Assembly: GCA_910575245.1 (NCBI GenBank)
Contig: CAJTEN010000008.1
Coordinates: forward strand, 140,054 to 204,053
Direction: 5' to 3'
DNA: 64,000 nt
DNA from: Clostridia bacterium
GTDB taxonomy: Bacteria > Bacillota > Clostridia > Lachnospirales > Lachnospiraceae
The position numbers and the translations under genes are program-made. The first letter of the stretch is position 1, and each line of letters opens with the position of its first letter. Below are positions 1-10,090 of the stretch, one piece after another. The notes under the pieces are model-generated. The model was not told the DNA's origin. It searched no databases and saw only the letters and a program-made list of their open reading frames with translations.

Positions 1-18
1 TGTAAATTTGTGTTCCAT
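1..18 (-). CDS. Start of a leftward gene cut off by the window edge
   Basis: Reading leftward there is a strong ribosome site (GGAGGAAG), then ATG and six codons (MEHKFT) before the window ends. The start is convincing because of the site and its spacing, but six residues are too few to name the product. Confidence 0.5.
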
Positions 19-54
19 GATTCTTCCTCCTTGTTTGGTAATATATAAAGCACT

Positions 55-170
55 AATCTTATAGTTAACGACATTGGAAATTTCGCTTCTGGTTGTGCAA
101 AAGCATCCATATATGGCTTTACCTGTTTTATTATCTGCCATATAAAGGCCGGATTATACAAATGCCTGCT
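55..170. repeat. Degenerate hairpin repeat (same family as 2597–2702)
   Basis: This begins TATAGTTAACGACATTGG and continues AAATTTCG, closely matching the left end of the repeat at 2597. A short palindrome lies in the middle (AAAGC around CATATATGG). The right end is not clearly preserved, so the limits are approximate. Confidence 0.35.
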
Positions 171-172
171 TC

Positions 173-811
173 TTATCGGGAGATCACATACTTATAGATC
201 GGATTCCCCATCGCGGAGAACCGCTCTTCATACTCCGTCATGATGTTCCCCTCCATCATCTCTTCATTATGATGCAGATCCTCCGTCATTTGCTCCAGAT
301 GCCAGCCTGCCGGATCCAATTCCCCCAGCGCAAACTGAAACAAACCATGGTTATCCGTCTTAAACTCGATTACCCCTTCTTTGCTAAGTATCTCATCATA
401 TCGATGAAGAAATTCACGGGACGGAAGTCTTCTCTTCGCATGCCTGTCCTTCGGCCACGGATCGGAGAAATTCAGATAGATTCTCTCTACCTCCTCTTTC
501 CCGAATACATCTGCTATCTCTTCAGCTTCCATCCGGATAAAATACAGATTCGGCAGCGGATCCGTCTCCATCTTCTGTATCCCCCGCAACAACACACTGG
601 AATATTTCTCGATCCCCACATAATTAATCCCCGGATTCATGCGCGCAAGATCCATGATAAATCTGCCTTTTCCCATCCCTATCTCAATCCGTATGGGACG
701 GTCGTTTCCGAATATTTCCTTCCACTTTCCTTTATACTCCTGTGGTTCATGAACTACGTACTTACTGCCCGCAATCACTTCTCTCGAACCTGAAATGTTT
801 CGTAACCTCAT
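173..811 (-). CDS. trmB: tRNA (guanine-N7)-methyltransferase TrmB
   Basis: Cytosolic SAM-dependent enzyme that methylates G46 in the variable loop of tRNAs. The 212-residue product has the SAM-binding motif EIGMGKG (residues 43–49) and the family signature SDPWPK (116–121) followed by a basic stretch; the length is typical. The reading frame is open 58 codons further upstream (to 985), but that stretch is unlike the family. I chose the ATG at 811 because MRLRN is the usual N-terminus and an AAAGG lies upstream. It is divergent from the carboxypeptidase gene to its right. The 293 bases between them hold no other gene. Confidence 0.95.
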   Translation of the reverse strand: MRLRNISGSREVIAGSKYVVHEPQEYKGKWKEIFGNDRPIRIEIGMGKGRFIMDLARMNPGINYVGIEKYSSVLLRGIQKMETDPLPNLYFIRMEAEEIADVFGKEEVERIYLNFSDPWPKDRHAKRRLPSREFLHRYDEILSKEGVIEFKTDNHGLFQFALGELDPAGWHLEQMTEDLHHNEEMMEGNIMTEYEERFSAMGNPIYKYVISR

Positions 812-1104
812 TACCTCTGTGCCTTTCTCAATATAGATAATATCATTTTCCTGATAATGTGTACAGGAATATAGTAACATATTTAACGCATGTGTTCCAT
901 TCATAATTTTCGTAAATCCATCATACTTCAAATCAAATCTTAACAATCTTGTAATTTTTGTGAAACCTCTACTGTTTTTTTTCAAAATAGTGTATTATGG
1001 TAATTGTCTTCGCAAATCGGACATTCCTGACAGTTGAATATCCCTCAGACATAAATTATGCCACTTTTACATATACTTGTTTATGATAGAAAGGTCTGAA
1101 TACA

Positions 1105-2595
1105 ATGTTTTTATCTTATATAAAAAACCGGACAAGTTCCGCCTTTTTCCTCCTCGCGTCTGCTGTCTTATGCTGCAGTCTGTGCGCGAATACCATGACA
1201 GTCCACGCAACCTACGAAGAACTGACGCAGGAAGCGGAGGAGCGCAAAGCCCTTCCCATCCAGTCTAATGATATCGAGAACTGGCCCGCCGGTCCTGCTG
1301 TCAGCGCAGAGTCCGCAATTCTTATGGATATCGATACCGGTTCCATCCTGTACGCGAAGAATATCCATAAGAAATCCTATCCTGCCAGCACTACCAAGCT
1401 GCTTACCTGCCTGATCGCCGTGGAACAGGGCAATCTTGATGACATGGTCTCCTTCTCTGACACGGCAATATTCAGTGTTCCTACCGACGGATCCAAAATA
1501 GGTATGGACGTGGGGGAATCCATCACCCTGGAGCAAAGCCTTTATGGTATTTTGGTGGGATCTGCCAACGAAGTAGCCAATGCCGTAGGAGAATATATCT
1601 CCGGTTCCCTGGAGGAATTTATCAATCTCATGAATGAACGTGCCGCACAACTAGGGTGCACAGACAGTCATTTCATGAATACCAATGGACTGCATGATGA
1701 CAACCACTACACTTCCGCCTACGACCTTGCCCTGATTTCCGCTGCTTTCTTTCAGAACGATATGCTTTGTAAGATCGGAAATACCGACCGCTATGAATTT
1801 ACGGCAACCGCGACACAGCCCGATGATTTCATCTTAAAGAATAAGCACAGACTGATTACCGGAGAGGATCCCTACGATGGTATCCTGGGCGGAAAGACCG
1901 GTTACACGGACCAAGCCCGCCAGACTCTTGTTACCTGTGCGGAACAAAACGGCATGCGTCTTGTCTGCGTAGTCTTTAAGGAGGAATCTCCCAGCCAGTT
2001 TACCGACACCATAGAATTGTTTGATTATGGATTCCATAATTTTCAGCTTATGAATATTTCCGAACATGAGGATAAATATCAAATCGAACCTTCCGGTTTT
2101 CTGCAGACAGGCAATGATATTTTCGGAAGTTCGAAGCCAATTTTAACCATTGACAATAACAGTTCCGTGATCATTCCCAATACGGTCTCCTTCGATGATC
2201 TGGATTCTACGATTGATTACAATGTATCCGATGAAAACCGGATCGCACAGATTGAATATAGCTACAATGATACCTATGTCGGGAGCGCTTATCTGGAACT
2301 GGCGGCAGACAACGCTTCCAACTACGAATTCGACACAAATCTCGAAACCACCAATATCAGTGTGGAGAAATCAGATGAGGAATCCGCAGGACCCGATCAG
2401 AACAATATCATCTTTATCAATGTAAAGAAAGTCCTGATCATTGTTCTCTCCACCGCCTTTATTATGATAGTATTGTTCATCCTGCGCGCGTTCACTATCA
2501 ATAACAGAAATGCCAGACGAAGACAGAACCGCGTCAAACGCAAGCAGCACCGAAGAGAACGTATCCGTTCTGATTTTGACGATTTTGATTTCTGA
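1105..2595 (+). CDS. D-alanyl-D-alanine carboxypeptidase (PBP5/DacF type)
   Basis: Penicillin-binding serine peptidase that trims the terminal D-Ala from peptidoglycan stem peptides. It has an N-terminal signal/anchor (about residues 11–35), catalytic S95-T-T-K98, the second motif as SAN (153–155) and KTG (264–266). A later domain leads to a second membrane segment (443–462) and a short cytoplasmic tail rich in Arg/Lys that ends in acidic residues. Many DacF relatives end in an amphipathic helix; the true transmembrane helix plus charged tail is a Clostridia-style variant. An AAAGG about 12 bases upstream supports the start. It converges on the exonuclease gene. Confidence 0.93.
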   Translation: MFLSYIKNRTSSAFFLLASAVLCCSLCANTMTVHATYEELTQEAEERKALPIQSNDIENWPAGPAVSAESAILMDIDTGSILYAKNIHKKSYPASTTKLLTCLIAVEQGNLDDMVSFSDTAIFSVPTDGSKIGMDVGESITLEQSLYGILVGSANEVANAVGEYISGSLEEFINLMNERAAQLGCTDSHFMNTNGLHDDNHYTSAYDLALISAAFFQNDMLCKIGNTDRYEFTATATQPDDFILKNKHRLITGEDPYDGILGGKTGYTDQARQTLVTCAEQNGMRLVCVVFKEESPSQFTDTIELFDYGFHNFQLMNISEHEDKYQIEPSGFLQTGNDIFGSSKPILTIDNNSSVIIPNTVSFDDLDSTIDYNVSDENRIAQIEYSYNDTYVGSAYLELAADNASNYEFDTNLETTNISVEKSDEESAGPDQNNIIFINVKKVLIIVLSTAFIMIVLFILRAFTINNRNARRRQNRVKRKQHRRERIRSDFDDFDF

Positions 2596-2596
2596 T

Positions 2597-2702
2597 ACTA
2601 TAGTTAACGAATTTAGAAATTTCGTTTTCGGCCTTGCAGGAGCTACCGTATATGGCTCCTGCAAGAGCCGGAAACAGAAATTTGTTATGTTGTTTACTAT
2701 AA
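2597..2702. repeat. About 106-bp imperfect hairpin repeat, MITE-like
   Basis: The two halves are inverted copies: the left end ACTATAGTTAACGA mirrors the right end GTTTACTATA, and a stem near the centre pairs TTGCAGGAGC with GCTCCTGCAA. It lies just after the carboxypeptidase stop, so it may also work as a terminator. Related copies are at 52393–52431 and, degenerate, at 55–170. Confidence 0.65.
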
Positions 2703-2710
2703 ATATACAT

Positions 2711-2738
2711 GAGGCTGATGCAAATTAGCAGCAGCCTC
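2711..2738 (+). terminator. Hairpin terminator between convergent genes
   Basis: GAGGCTG pairs with CAGCCTC (inner TGC/GCA pairs too) and is followed rightward by ATATTTT. It sits where the carboxypeptidase and exonuclease genes converge, and overlaps the exonuclease stop. Confidence 0.6.
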
Positions 2739-3699
2739 ATATTTTGCCATTCTTTATTGCTTTTTCCTGAAATTTCTTATGTTCTATCGTTTTCTTCTGT
2801 TTCTCACGGATCACTTCGACTTCCGGCTCCGTAATAAACCGCTCCGTCTTTACCACATATACCATTTTATCTTCTGACTTCCGCATACGGATCTTGGATT
2901 TCATAAACCCATGTCTGTCACAATAGGATACACTGTAATAATGCTTTCCGTTAGGAGTAAACCAGCGTATCTTCTTACGCAGATTCCTGCGGCACAGATA
3001 ACACTTCGTTCCGTTAACCGTCCTGTCCTCCATAGCCTCGGCCTTATCCGCAAAGCCGCACGAGATATATTTGGCATAGGTATCAAACTGCACATGTATC
3101 TCTGATTTTTTATCCTTGGGAATATGAAATACATCAAAGGAATAATGGCTCAGTACTTCTTTCTCCATAAGCGCCAGCACCTTCGCCGTATAGTAAGCAT
3201 CGCTGAAAGCACGGTGAAAAGGAATATCCTTCTCAACCTCCAGATAATCGATTGCATGTTCCAGGGTTCTTCTGGATTTCTTATCCTCATAGGCAATACT
3301 GAACAGCTTCTGTACATCCAGAAATTTAAAAGGCCCGTCTGCCAGCGGCTCCATACCGTAATATCTCAGATTCCGCTGCAGTTCCGTCAGATCCAGAGGA
3401 CCCCAGGTACAGAAAATGTAATCTGTCCCGCACCAGTCAAAAAACTGCTTTGCTACTATCGGAAAGGGACGCCCTTGTTCCAGCTGCTCCATTTGCAGGT
3501 GAATCAATTTACTGGTAATACGGTGCATCTCATGATATACCTGCGGCTTTACAAGCTCAGAAAACTCGCCGACCATCTCCCGGGCGCTGTTCAGTTTAAT
3601 CGCTCCCATCTCAACAATTTCAAAAGGAAGAACCCTGGTCACCTCTTCTTCCCCGGTACTGCTCTGATTCCACTCTAAATCCAATATAATATAATTCAT
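2737..3699 (-). CDS. DEDDh-type 3'-5' exonuclease with C-terminal cysteine-rich extension
   Basis: The N-terminal half (about residues 1–185) is a DnaQ-like exonuclease: D7 and E9 in LDLEWNQ, D103 in the second motif, and H162 with D167 in HRAFSDA form the DEDDh metal site. Enzymes of this type remove nucleotides from DNA or RNA 3' ends; the substrate here is unknown. The C-terminal part has a CYLC pair and a later CDRHG, possibly a small metal site, then a very basic tail. It stands alone in its strand run, separated from the sensory kinase by 24 bases, so co-transcription with the kinase is possible. Confidence 0.85.
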   Translation of the reverse strand: MNYIILDLEWNQSSTGEEEVTRVLPFEIVEMGAIKLNSAREMVGEFSELVKPQVYHEMHRITSKLIHLQMEQLEQGRPFPIVAKQFFDWCGTDYIFCTWGPLDLTELQRNLRYYGMEPLADGPFKFLDVQKLFSIAYEDKKSRRTLEHAIDYLEVEKDIPFHRAFSDAYYTAKVLALMEKEVLSHYSFDVFHIPKDKKSEIHVQFDTYAKYISCGFADKAEAMEDRTVNGTKCYLCRRNLRKKIRWFTPNGKHYYSVSYCDRHGFMKSKIRMRKSEDKMVYVVKTERFITEPEVEVIREKQKKTIEHKKFQEKAIKNGKI

Positions 3700-3723
3700 C
3701 TGATTTTCCTGATAAATCCTTTA

Positions 3724-6700
3724 TTACTTTTCTTTTCTTCCCTGAAGAACATCTGCCAGTGTCCGGTACAGTTTATCCACCTCCACAGGTTTGGATAAAT
3801 GTCCGTTCATACCGCATTCCACAGACTTCCTCAGATCATCGTCGAAAGCATTCGCAGACATGGCAACAATCGGAATACTACGGCAGTCTTCCCGTTCCAT
3901 CCCCCGAATCGTGCGGGTTGCTTCCAAACCGTCCATCACCGGCATCATAATATCCATCAATATCACATCATAAGTTCCCGGATCCGTTGTCCGGATCCGT
4001 TCCACAGCTTCGGATCCGTCATAGACACAATCTACCGCAAAACCACGTTCCTCAAGTAAAGTCAACGCAATCTCGGCATTCAGTTCATTATCCTCCACTA
4101 CCAGAATACGGTACCCTTCGAAGGAAATTTCCTCCTCATGTACCTCTTCTTCCATATTTTCTCCCAATTCCAGGGGAATAACAAAGCTGAATGTACTGCC
4201 TTCTCCAAGTTCGCTGTCCAGCAAAATATTACTGCCCATCAGCTGAATCAGACGTCTGCTGATGGAAAGCCCCAGGCCTGTACCCTGCTGTTTCGACGGA
4301 TTAATCTCGGCAGCCTGTTCAAAGGACCTGAATACTCTCTTTTGATCCTCTTTAGAGATACCGATTCCTGTATCGCGCACCGCAAAATGGATAACCGCTT
4401 CTTTATCATCAGCTCTCACTTCCCGCATCGTTAAAGCTATCTTTCCCTTTACCGGCGTAAATTTTACAGAATTGCCCAATAAATTGATAAGAACCTGGCT
4501 GATCCTCATCTTATCTGCCACAAACCAGTTATGAGTCAGATTGATATCCTGTATGAAATCAATATCTTTTGCAGACGCCTGGGTCATGATCAACTCTTTG
4601 ATTGTATCCAGCATTTCATAGATATTGAAGTTAACCGGCTCCAGCTTCATCTTACCGCTTTCGATCTTGGACATATCCAGAATGTCATTGATCAATCCCA
4701 GCAGATAATTTGAGGAAGACTGTATCTTCTGCAGACAATCCAGAATTCTCTCCTGACTCTGCTCCTGCTGAAGAGCAATCGCGGTCATACCAATGATACC
4801 ATTCATCGGGGTACGGATCTCGTGGCTCATGCGGGATAAGAAATCAGATTTCGCCTTGCTGGCAATATCGTGCTGCTGCTGTGTCAGATGACTCTGTATG
4901 ACCCTGCCAAGCTCCACCAGATTCTGATATTCTTCCGTATTGTCAAGGAGCTGCGGATCAACACCGAGGATACAAATATTTCCCATGTAATCCCCGTTAT
5001 CATACATAGGAAGTACAACACCCTGTTGTCCTCCTGAAATACTTAAGAAACACTGCACTGTCTTATCATGGCTTTCCTCCGGGGACAGATACCGCACTTC
5101 CTTCCGATTCAGCCATTTGAGGAAGCTTTCTCTCTCTTCCTCCTTGTACTGTCTTACATTCTCCGCAACGGCTATTCCGTCCTTATGCCATTGATAATCC
5201 AGATAGTTTGAATTAAAATCGTCCCGCAGTACGGAAATCAACACATCGCTTGCATTATAGAATCTTCCGATCTTACGGATAATCAGCATCATCTGAGCCG
5301 AGAAGTCCGCACCCTTTCCGAACAGATTCAGGGACAGGGATACAAGACTGACATCCTCACCATAATCAAGAGTACTGATATCGCGTCCGAGCAGATCAGG
5401 TAAAGCGGTACGCTCTCTTTGCGGAACATCCTCATAAAAGATATATTGTCTCGTAATACCAGGAACAACATAACTCTGCGCCAGCTTTGCCATACATATC
5501 AATTTCTCACAGGTATACTCTCTCCCGGCACAGACTATGCCCACATGCACATTGACACTGAAGGTCTCCTCCCTGAAACTCACCGCTATCTTATTAAGAA
5601 GCCTCTCTGTGAACTCCTCCGCCTCCTGTTTAGACCGGTTTTCAAGCCATAGCGTAAATTCATCGCCATCCAGACGCATGGCAATGATCTTCTTGCCGTC
5701 TTTCTGCTCGATTTCCTGGCAGCAGCTCAGAGTCAGACTCCCTAATTCTTCCAGGATCATATCCCCGAACACGATACCGTTCTTCTCATTGATTTCCTTC
5801 AATCTGTACAGAAGTATATTGACCATCATGCCATGATATTGAGTCTTACGGCATTCTTCCATAAGCTTGATACCAGCGCTGAAGGAATAAAGCCCGGTAA
5901 TAGCATCTGTTGAATTCTTTCGAAGCTGCTCCGCCTCCCTTTCCTTCTGTTCCTGTATATCACGGATGCTTCCCACAATCTTACGCCGTTCGCCTTCCGT
6001 ATCATATACCGTCTTGCCGAAAATAGCTACCCACTTAAAATCCGCATCTTTCGGCCATCTCAACCGAAATTCCACTGAGAAACTGTCCGTCTTTCCCTGA
6101 AGGGACTGGATGACAGTCTCGCGGTCCATATCATAGATATAGTCGGGATTGATAAAGCTGCTCTCAAACTCTTCGCACTGCCAGTTTCCGCTCATTGTCT
6201 CATGATTTACAATATCAAGCATATTACTTTGGATATCATAGGAAAAGAAAATATCTTTACTGGCTTCCAATGCTACCCTGTAGCGTTCCTTTTCTTCCAG
6301 AAGATTATTCTCCGATTCTTTCTGGCTGTCCGTCAATTCCTTTACCACATCATATAAAGAGTCTATCTCCAGAATATTGGATGGCTTAAACTCCTGAAGG
6401 CCGGCGCTTCCTTTACTGATACACTGCATTAAATACTGGACTGGTCTTGTCAGATGTTTTACCAGAAGATAAATACCCAGCACACCGAAGCCTAATCCCA
6501 CCAAAACTGCTGCCAGCATCCAGATATAGAGCTGACGGCTCATACCGAATAAATCATCCTCTGTATCCAATCCCAGCAATACCCATTCGGTATTATCATA
6601 TGGTACGTTGTTATTGTATAATTTTATCTGCTTGCTGACAGCATAGATCTTCTGTTTATTCAGCTTCACATCCTTCACAACCGAAAGATTGCCGGAATTC

Positions 6701-7659
6701 GTCTCCTGCAGAATAAACGTGCCGTCCAAGGAACATACCAGATTATAGAGAATCCCCTTTCCTACCAAAGGTATATAGGTACCATCGTTCTGGCGGACAG
6801 CCAGCATATACCCTGACTGCTGGGACTCATTCAACTCCATCACCGGAAAGTAATCAGAGAATCTTCTGTCGGAAATCTCCACACCCAGGACGCCATATAC
6901 CTGCCCGTTATGGCGAAGAGGAAGGGAATATGTGATCATTTGATAAGGATCTGCTGTTTTCTTCTCAAGAGAAAAAGGCATAGACCAATAACCCAGATTC
7001 TCAGTCTCCGCATCCGGATATTCTATCCCTGTTTTCCATGGTTCATAAAAGAAATTGTCCGCACTGTTCCTGCCCTGCCCATCCATATGGAAATGGGTTG
7101 TCCAACTTGTATCAAGCGGTATACTCCACTCTCTGGACAGTTCTTTACTTCCTCTTTCCAGTAACAGATCCGTATAATTCACAGGATTGGTATCCGGATC
7201 GGAATCTCTGATAAAGAAGCCGTCGTAATCTCCCTCCGCCTTCATATCCGTTCCTGTGAGTATTACAAAAATACCTGTGGTGGAATTTCTTTGCTGAACA
7301 CCCAGACATTCCGGGAAAATCCGGTTTAAGAATTCACTCTTCATCTTATCCGAACCTAAGAATTCATCCACTTCCACACGTCTTTCTTTCAGAAACTGCT
7401 CCAGAATATTACCAAGAACCTCCTCCTGTTCTTTGACAGACGCCCAGCGCTGGTTCATATCATTCTGCAGGATCACTCCTCTGTTTTCCACCAGCCGGTT
7501 CATCATACTGCCGGAATATTCCTGAAGCATTCCCGCAGTTCCCCTGACTACCAGAGTGCCGATCGTAATGATACTCTGTAGCAGCATAATAATAATCAAA
7601 GGAATCAGAAAAATCCTGAATATAGATGTTTTTTTTCTTTTATGATCTTTATTTTCCAT
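3724..7659 (-). CDS. Large hybrid sensor histidine kinase (sensor–PAS–GGDEF-like–GAF–HisKA–HATPase–REC)
   Basis: Membrane signalling protein of 1311 residues. In order: membrane segment (about 15–37), extracytoplasmic sensor region, second membrane segment (375–398) with a HAMP-like stretch, PAS region (about 456–575), a GGDEF-like domain whose signature reads DGDEF (664–668), a GAF-like region, a phosphoacceptor H946 in SHEIRTP, an ATPase domain with DTGIGI and GTGLGLSI, and a receiver with D1236. An in-frame ATG at 7686 exists, but it lies inside the upstream gene without a ribosome site. The ATG at 7659 has a GGGG-containing site and starts 7 bases after the upstream stop, so it is preferred. 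It is likely co-transcribed with the binding lipoprotein, which may present the ligand to the sensor. Whether the GGDEF-like domain is active is open. Confidence 0.92.
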   Translation of the reverse strand: MENKDHKRKKTSIFRIFLIPLIIIMLLQSIITIGTLVVRGTAGMLQEYSGSMMNRLVENRGVILQNDMNQRWASVKEQEEVLGNILEQFLKERRVEVDEFLGSDKMKSEFLNRIFPECLGVQQRNSTTGIFVILTGTDMKAEGDYDGFFIRDSDPDTNPVNYTDLLLERGSKELSREWSIPLDTSWTTHFHMDGQGRNSADNFFYEPWKTGIEYPDAETENLGYWSMPFSLEKKTADPYQMITYSLPLRHNGQVYGVLGVEISDRRFSDYFPVMELNESQQSGYMLAVRQNDGTYIPLVGKGILYNLVCSLDGTFILQETNSGNLSVVKDVKLNKQKIYAVSKQIKLYNNNVPYDNTEWVLLGLDTEDDLFGMSRQLYIWMLAAVLVGLGFGVLGIYLLVKHLTRPVQYLMQCISKGSAGLQEFKPSNILEIDSLYDVVKELTDSQKESENNLLEEKERYRVALEASKDIFFSYDIQSNMLDIVNHETMSGNWQCEEFESSFINPDYIYDMDRETVIQSLQGKTDSFSVEFRLRWPKDADFKWVAIFGKTVYDTEGERRKIVGSIRDIQEQKEREAEQLRKNSTDAITGLYSFSAGIKLMEECRKTQYHGMMVNILLYRLKEINEKNGIVFGDMILEELGSLTLSCCQEIEQKDGKKIIAMRLDGDEFTLWLENRSKQEAEEFTERLLNKIAVSFREETFSVNVHVGIVCAGREYTCEKLICMAKLAQSYVVPGITRQYIFYEDVPQRERTALPDLLGRDISTLDYGEDVSLVSLSLNLFGKGADFSAQMMLIIRKIGRFYNASDVLISVLRDDFNSNYLDYQWHKDGIAVAENVRQYKEEERESFLKWLNRKEVRYLSPEESHDKTVQCFLSISGGQQGVVLPMYDNGDYMGNICILGVDPQLLDNTEEYQNLVELGRVIQSHLTQQQHDIASKAKSDFLSRMSHEIRTPMNGIIGMTAIALQQEQSQERILDCLQKIQSSSNYLLGLINDILDMSKIESGKMKLEPVNFNIYEMLDTIKELIMTQASAKDIDFIQDINLTHNWFVADKMRISQVLINLLGNSVKFTPVKGKIALTMREVRADDKEAVIHFAVRDTGIGISKEDQKRVFRSFEQAAEINPSKQQGTGLGLSISRRLIQLMGSNILLDSELGEGSTFSFVIPLELGENMEEEVHEEEISFEGYRILVVEDNELNAEIALTLLEERGFAVDCVYDGSEAVERIRTTDPGTYDVILMDIMMPVMDGLEATRTIRGMEREDCRSIPIVAMSANAFDDDLRKSVECGMNGHLSKPVEVDKLYRTLADVLQGRKEK

Positions 7660-7666
7660 CCTACCC

Positions 7667-9121
7667 CTACTTACCGACCGAATCATTCAATGCATCGCAA
7701 AAAGAACCGTACCACTCTTCAAAAGCTTCTTCTGTTACGTAAGGCGCCGACGCATCCTCAAGGCTTTCTCCCTGCTCCAATGCTGCAGCCACGGCAGCAC
7801 GGTCCTCCGCCGCTTTATCTGTAAGATGATACTCCAACACTTTTCTCGCAGCAGATCCGTTTGCAAAACTCTTATTCGTATACAGCGTCAGATGATCCAG
7901 CTCTTCAAAGACCATAGTCAGGCAATCATAGGTTTTAGGCGCCACATCCAACTGCTGGTCCGCGATCACCTGATCCAGCTTCTCTGCATTGTTTGCTTCT
8001 TTCAATACCGGAAGATAACCGGATACACAGCCAAACTGCAGATTATGGTCAGCTTCCGTAAACCATTTCAGAAATTCTACCGCTGCATATTCATGCTTCT
8101 CATCAGATTTACTGACTACCATACCCGCCCCCTGCTGCACGGCATAATTCTGCCCGCCCTCAAATATGGGAGCTGCCATTACAGTATAATCAATGGCATA
8201 ACTGCCGTCATCCGACTCAACCTGATCCGGAAAATACATAGCAGAAGAGGTAGAACCCGTATAAGCGAGAAGATCCCCTGTCTTCACATCATCGGACCGG
8301 AAGGATCCGTATGCGCCAAAATACCCTTTAACCATAGGGATATAATAATTTTCCCAAAGGCGATGTAGTTCTTCCTTAGGAATATTCAAGGTTAACTTCC
8401 CATTCTCTACCTGGAAGATTTCCACACCCAGCTGCTGCATACCGATGATAAAATAATTAGCTACGGCATCTCTTCCATAGAACGCCATACCATCCCCGTT
8501 TACATCCGGCGTCCGCGCATCCGTCCACTCATAGTACATCTGTGCGGTGGTAACCACTCCTTCAATCGTCTTAAGATCCTCAAGAGAAGCACCCGTAGCC
8601 GCCGCAAAAGGTTCCCAGTCTGTCATATTGACCATCATGATCTCCGTAGATTTTGCTGTGGGAAATATTCTGAGAGAACCATCGGAAGCAATACGCCCTT
8701 CCTCTATGTAAGACCCTACATATCTCTCCAGTTCTTCCTCATCCAGATACACGGAGAGATCGGCCAATGCCCCTGACTGTTCTACCTCATACGCGGTATC
8801 TGCATAGGAAGAAAAGATATCCGGCATCTCATCTGCCCCTACCTTACCGCTGATGGAATCCCTCACCGCAGTCTCCAAATCAGACACGGAACCCTGGCTG
8901 TAACTCTGGACATAAATCCCCTTTTCCTGACCCACGGTTTCGTTAAAACTTTCTACCAGGGTGTCAAAAGCCGCCTGTTGTGAACCATTATAGTAATGCC
9001 ACACTGTCAGTGAAACCGGATCGTCGGGATCTAACGGATTCTTCTTCCCGCATCCCGTCAATAAAACCGCCGCGGCCGCTGTCAGGCACATATATTTTGC
9101 TGCTTTTCTTATATGATTCAT
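7667..9121 (-). CDS. Extracellular solute-binding lipoprotein (ABC family 1 type)
   Basis: The 484-residue product starts with a lipoprotein signal ending in LLTGC (modified Cys24), then a family 1 (sugar/oligosaccharide type) binding fold. Such proteins usually deliver substrate to an ABC importer, but no permease genes lie nearby. Instead the gene is followed after 7 bases by a hybrid kinase and preceded by a diguanylate cyclase. I infer that it works as the ligand-binding part of the signalling chain; substrate unknown. Confidence 0.9.
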   Translation of the reverse strand: MNHIRKAAKYMCLTAAAAVLLTGCGKKNPLDPDDPVSLTVWHYYNGSQQAAFDTLVESFNETVGQEKGIYVQSYSQGSVSDLETAVRDSISGKVGADEMPDIFSSYADTAYEVEQSGALADLSVYLDEEELERYVGSYIEEGRIASDGSLRIFPTAKSTEIMMVNMTDWEPFAAATGASLEDLKTIEGVVTTAQMYYEWTDARTPDVNGDGMAFYGRDAVANYFIIGMQQLGVEIFQVENGKLTLNIPKEELHRLWENYYIPMVKGYFGAYGSFRSDDVKTGDLLAYTGSTSSAMYFPDQVESDDGSYAIDYTVMAAPIFEGGQNYAVQQGAGMVVSKSDEKHEYAAVEFLKWFTEADHNLQFGCVSGYLPVLKEANNAEKLDQVIADQQLDVAPKTYDCLTMVFEELDHLTLYTNKSFANGSAARKVLEYHLTDKAAEDRAAVAAALEQGESLEDASAPYVTEEAFEEWYGSFCDALNDSVGK

Positions 9122-9172
9122 AAATTATTATCCTTTCACACTTCTATTTTGTATTCCGTATACATCCGCGCA

Positions 9173-10090
9173 TTATTTTTCCAGAAGCATCTTCCCATCC
9201 TCACCAGACCAGACCACTCTGTTCCGTCCATATCCCTTGGCATCATAAAGCATGGCATCCGCAAGCTTCAAATAGAAATCATAAGAGCTTTCTGCCTGCG
9301 GAACTACAGTAACTCCTCCAATACTGATCGTAACCCATTCGGATACGGACGGATTGTGAGGAATATGAAGATCTTCTATCTTTTGACGGATGTTTTTCAG
9401 ATATTCAAATACCTTATCTGAACTCTCGCCCACAAGAATTGCCACGAACTCCTCTCCTCCGTAACGGGCAAAAAAATCTGTACTGCGTTGCAGAAAAGAT
9501 GAAATTGTTTTTGCTATGGAAGCAATCACTTTATCTCCGGCAGGATGCCCGAATGTGTCATTGTAGGATTTGAAACGGTCGATATCAAACATGCAGATAG
9601 AAAAAGGGAGCTGCAGCCGAACGGCTTCCTTCCATTTTCTGGCACTGTATTGATCATACTGCCGCCTGTTCGCGACTCCGGTCAGCTGGTCCGTTCTGGA
9701 CTGCTGCTCGATTTGTTTCCGATACTTATACAGCCTGATATGCGTATTGACTCTTGCTTTTACGATTAATGGACTGAACGGCTTGGTGATATAATCGACC
9801 GCACCCAGTGTGAAGCCAAGCAGCACATGTTCTTCGTCACTGAGACTACTGATCATAATTACCGGTACACCTTGGATAATAATCTCTTCCTGTAATTTCT
9901 TCAGCAAATCGAAACCATCCATACCCGGCATAATCACATCCAACAGAATCAGGGAATAATCCCCGGTACATGCACAGTCAAAACCGGCTTCCGCCGTACG
10001 TGCAGTGGTAACGTCATACTCGTCACTCAGAATATCTTTTAATTTTGCTGCCTGTAAAAGGCTGTCATCAATGACCAGAATCTTTTCCAT
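9173..10090 (-). CDS. Response regulator with diguanylate cyclase output (REC–GGDEF)
   Basis: PleD/WspR-like cytosolic protein of 305 residues. The receiver has acidic residues in VIDDS and the phosphoacceptor D51. The GGDEF domain carries an intact GGEEF (211–215) and a product-inhibition site R202xxD205 exactly five residues before it, so an active, feedback-controlled c-di-GMP synthase is expected. It is first in the run with the binding lipoprotein and hybrid kinase, 51 bases before the lipoprotein start, which makes that kinase its likely phosphodonor (inference). Confidence 0.93.
   Translation of the reverse strand: MEKILVIDDSLLQAAKLKDILSDEYDVTTARTAEAGFDCACTGDYSLILLDVIMPGMDGFDLLKKLQEEIIIQGVPVIMISSLSDEEHVLLGFTLGAVDYITKPFSPLIVKARVNTHIRLYKYRKQIEQQSRTDQLTGVANRRQYDQYSARKWKEAVRLQLPFSICMFDIDRFKSYNDTFGHPAGDKVIASIAKTISSFLQRSTDFFARYGGEEFVAILVGESSDKVFEYLKNIRQKIEDLHIPHNPSVSEWVTISIGGVTVVPQAESSYDFYLKLADAMLYDAKGYGRNRVVWSGEDGKMLLEK

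Noticed and set aside
812..985. 58-codon N-terminal extension of trmB
   Set aside because: The extension is unlike the family, and the ATG at 811 gives the normal start.
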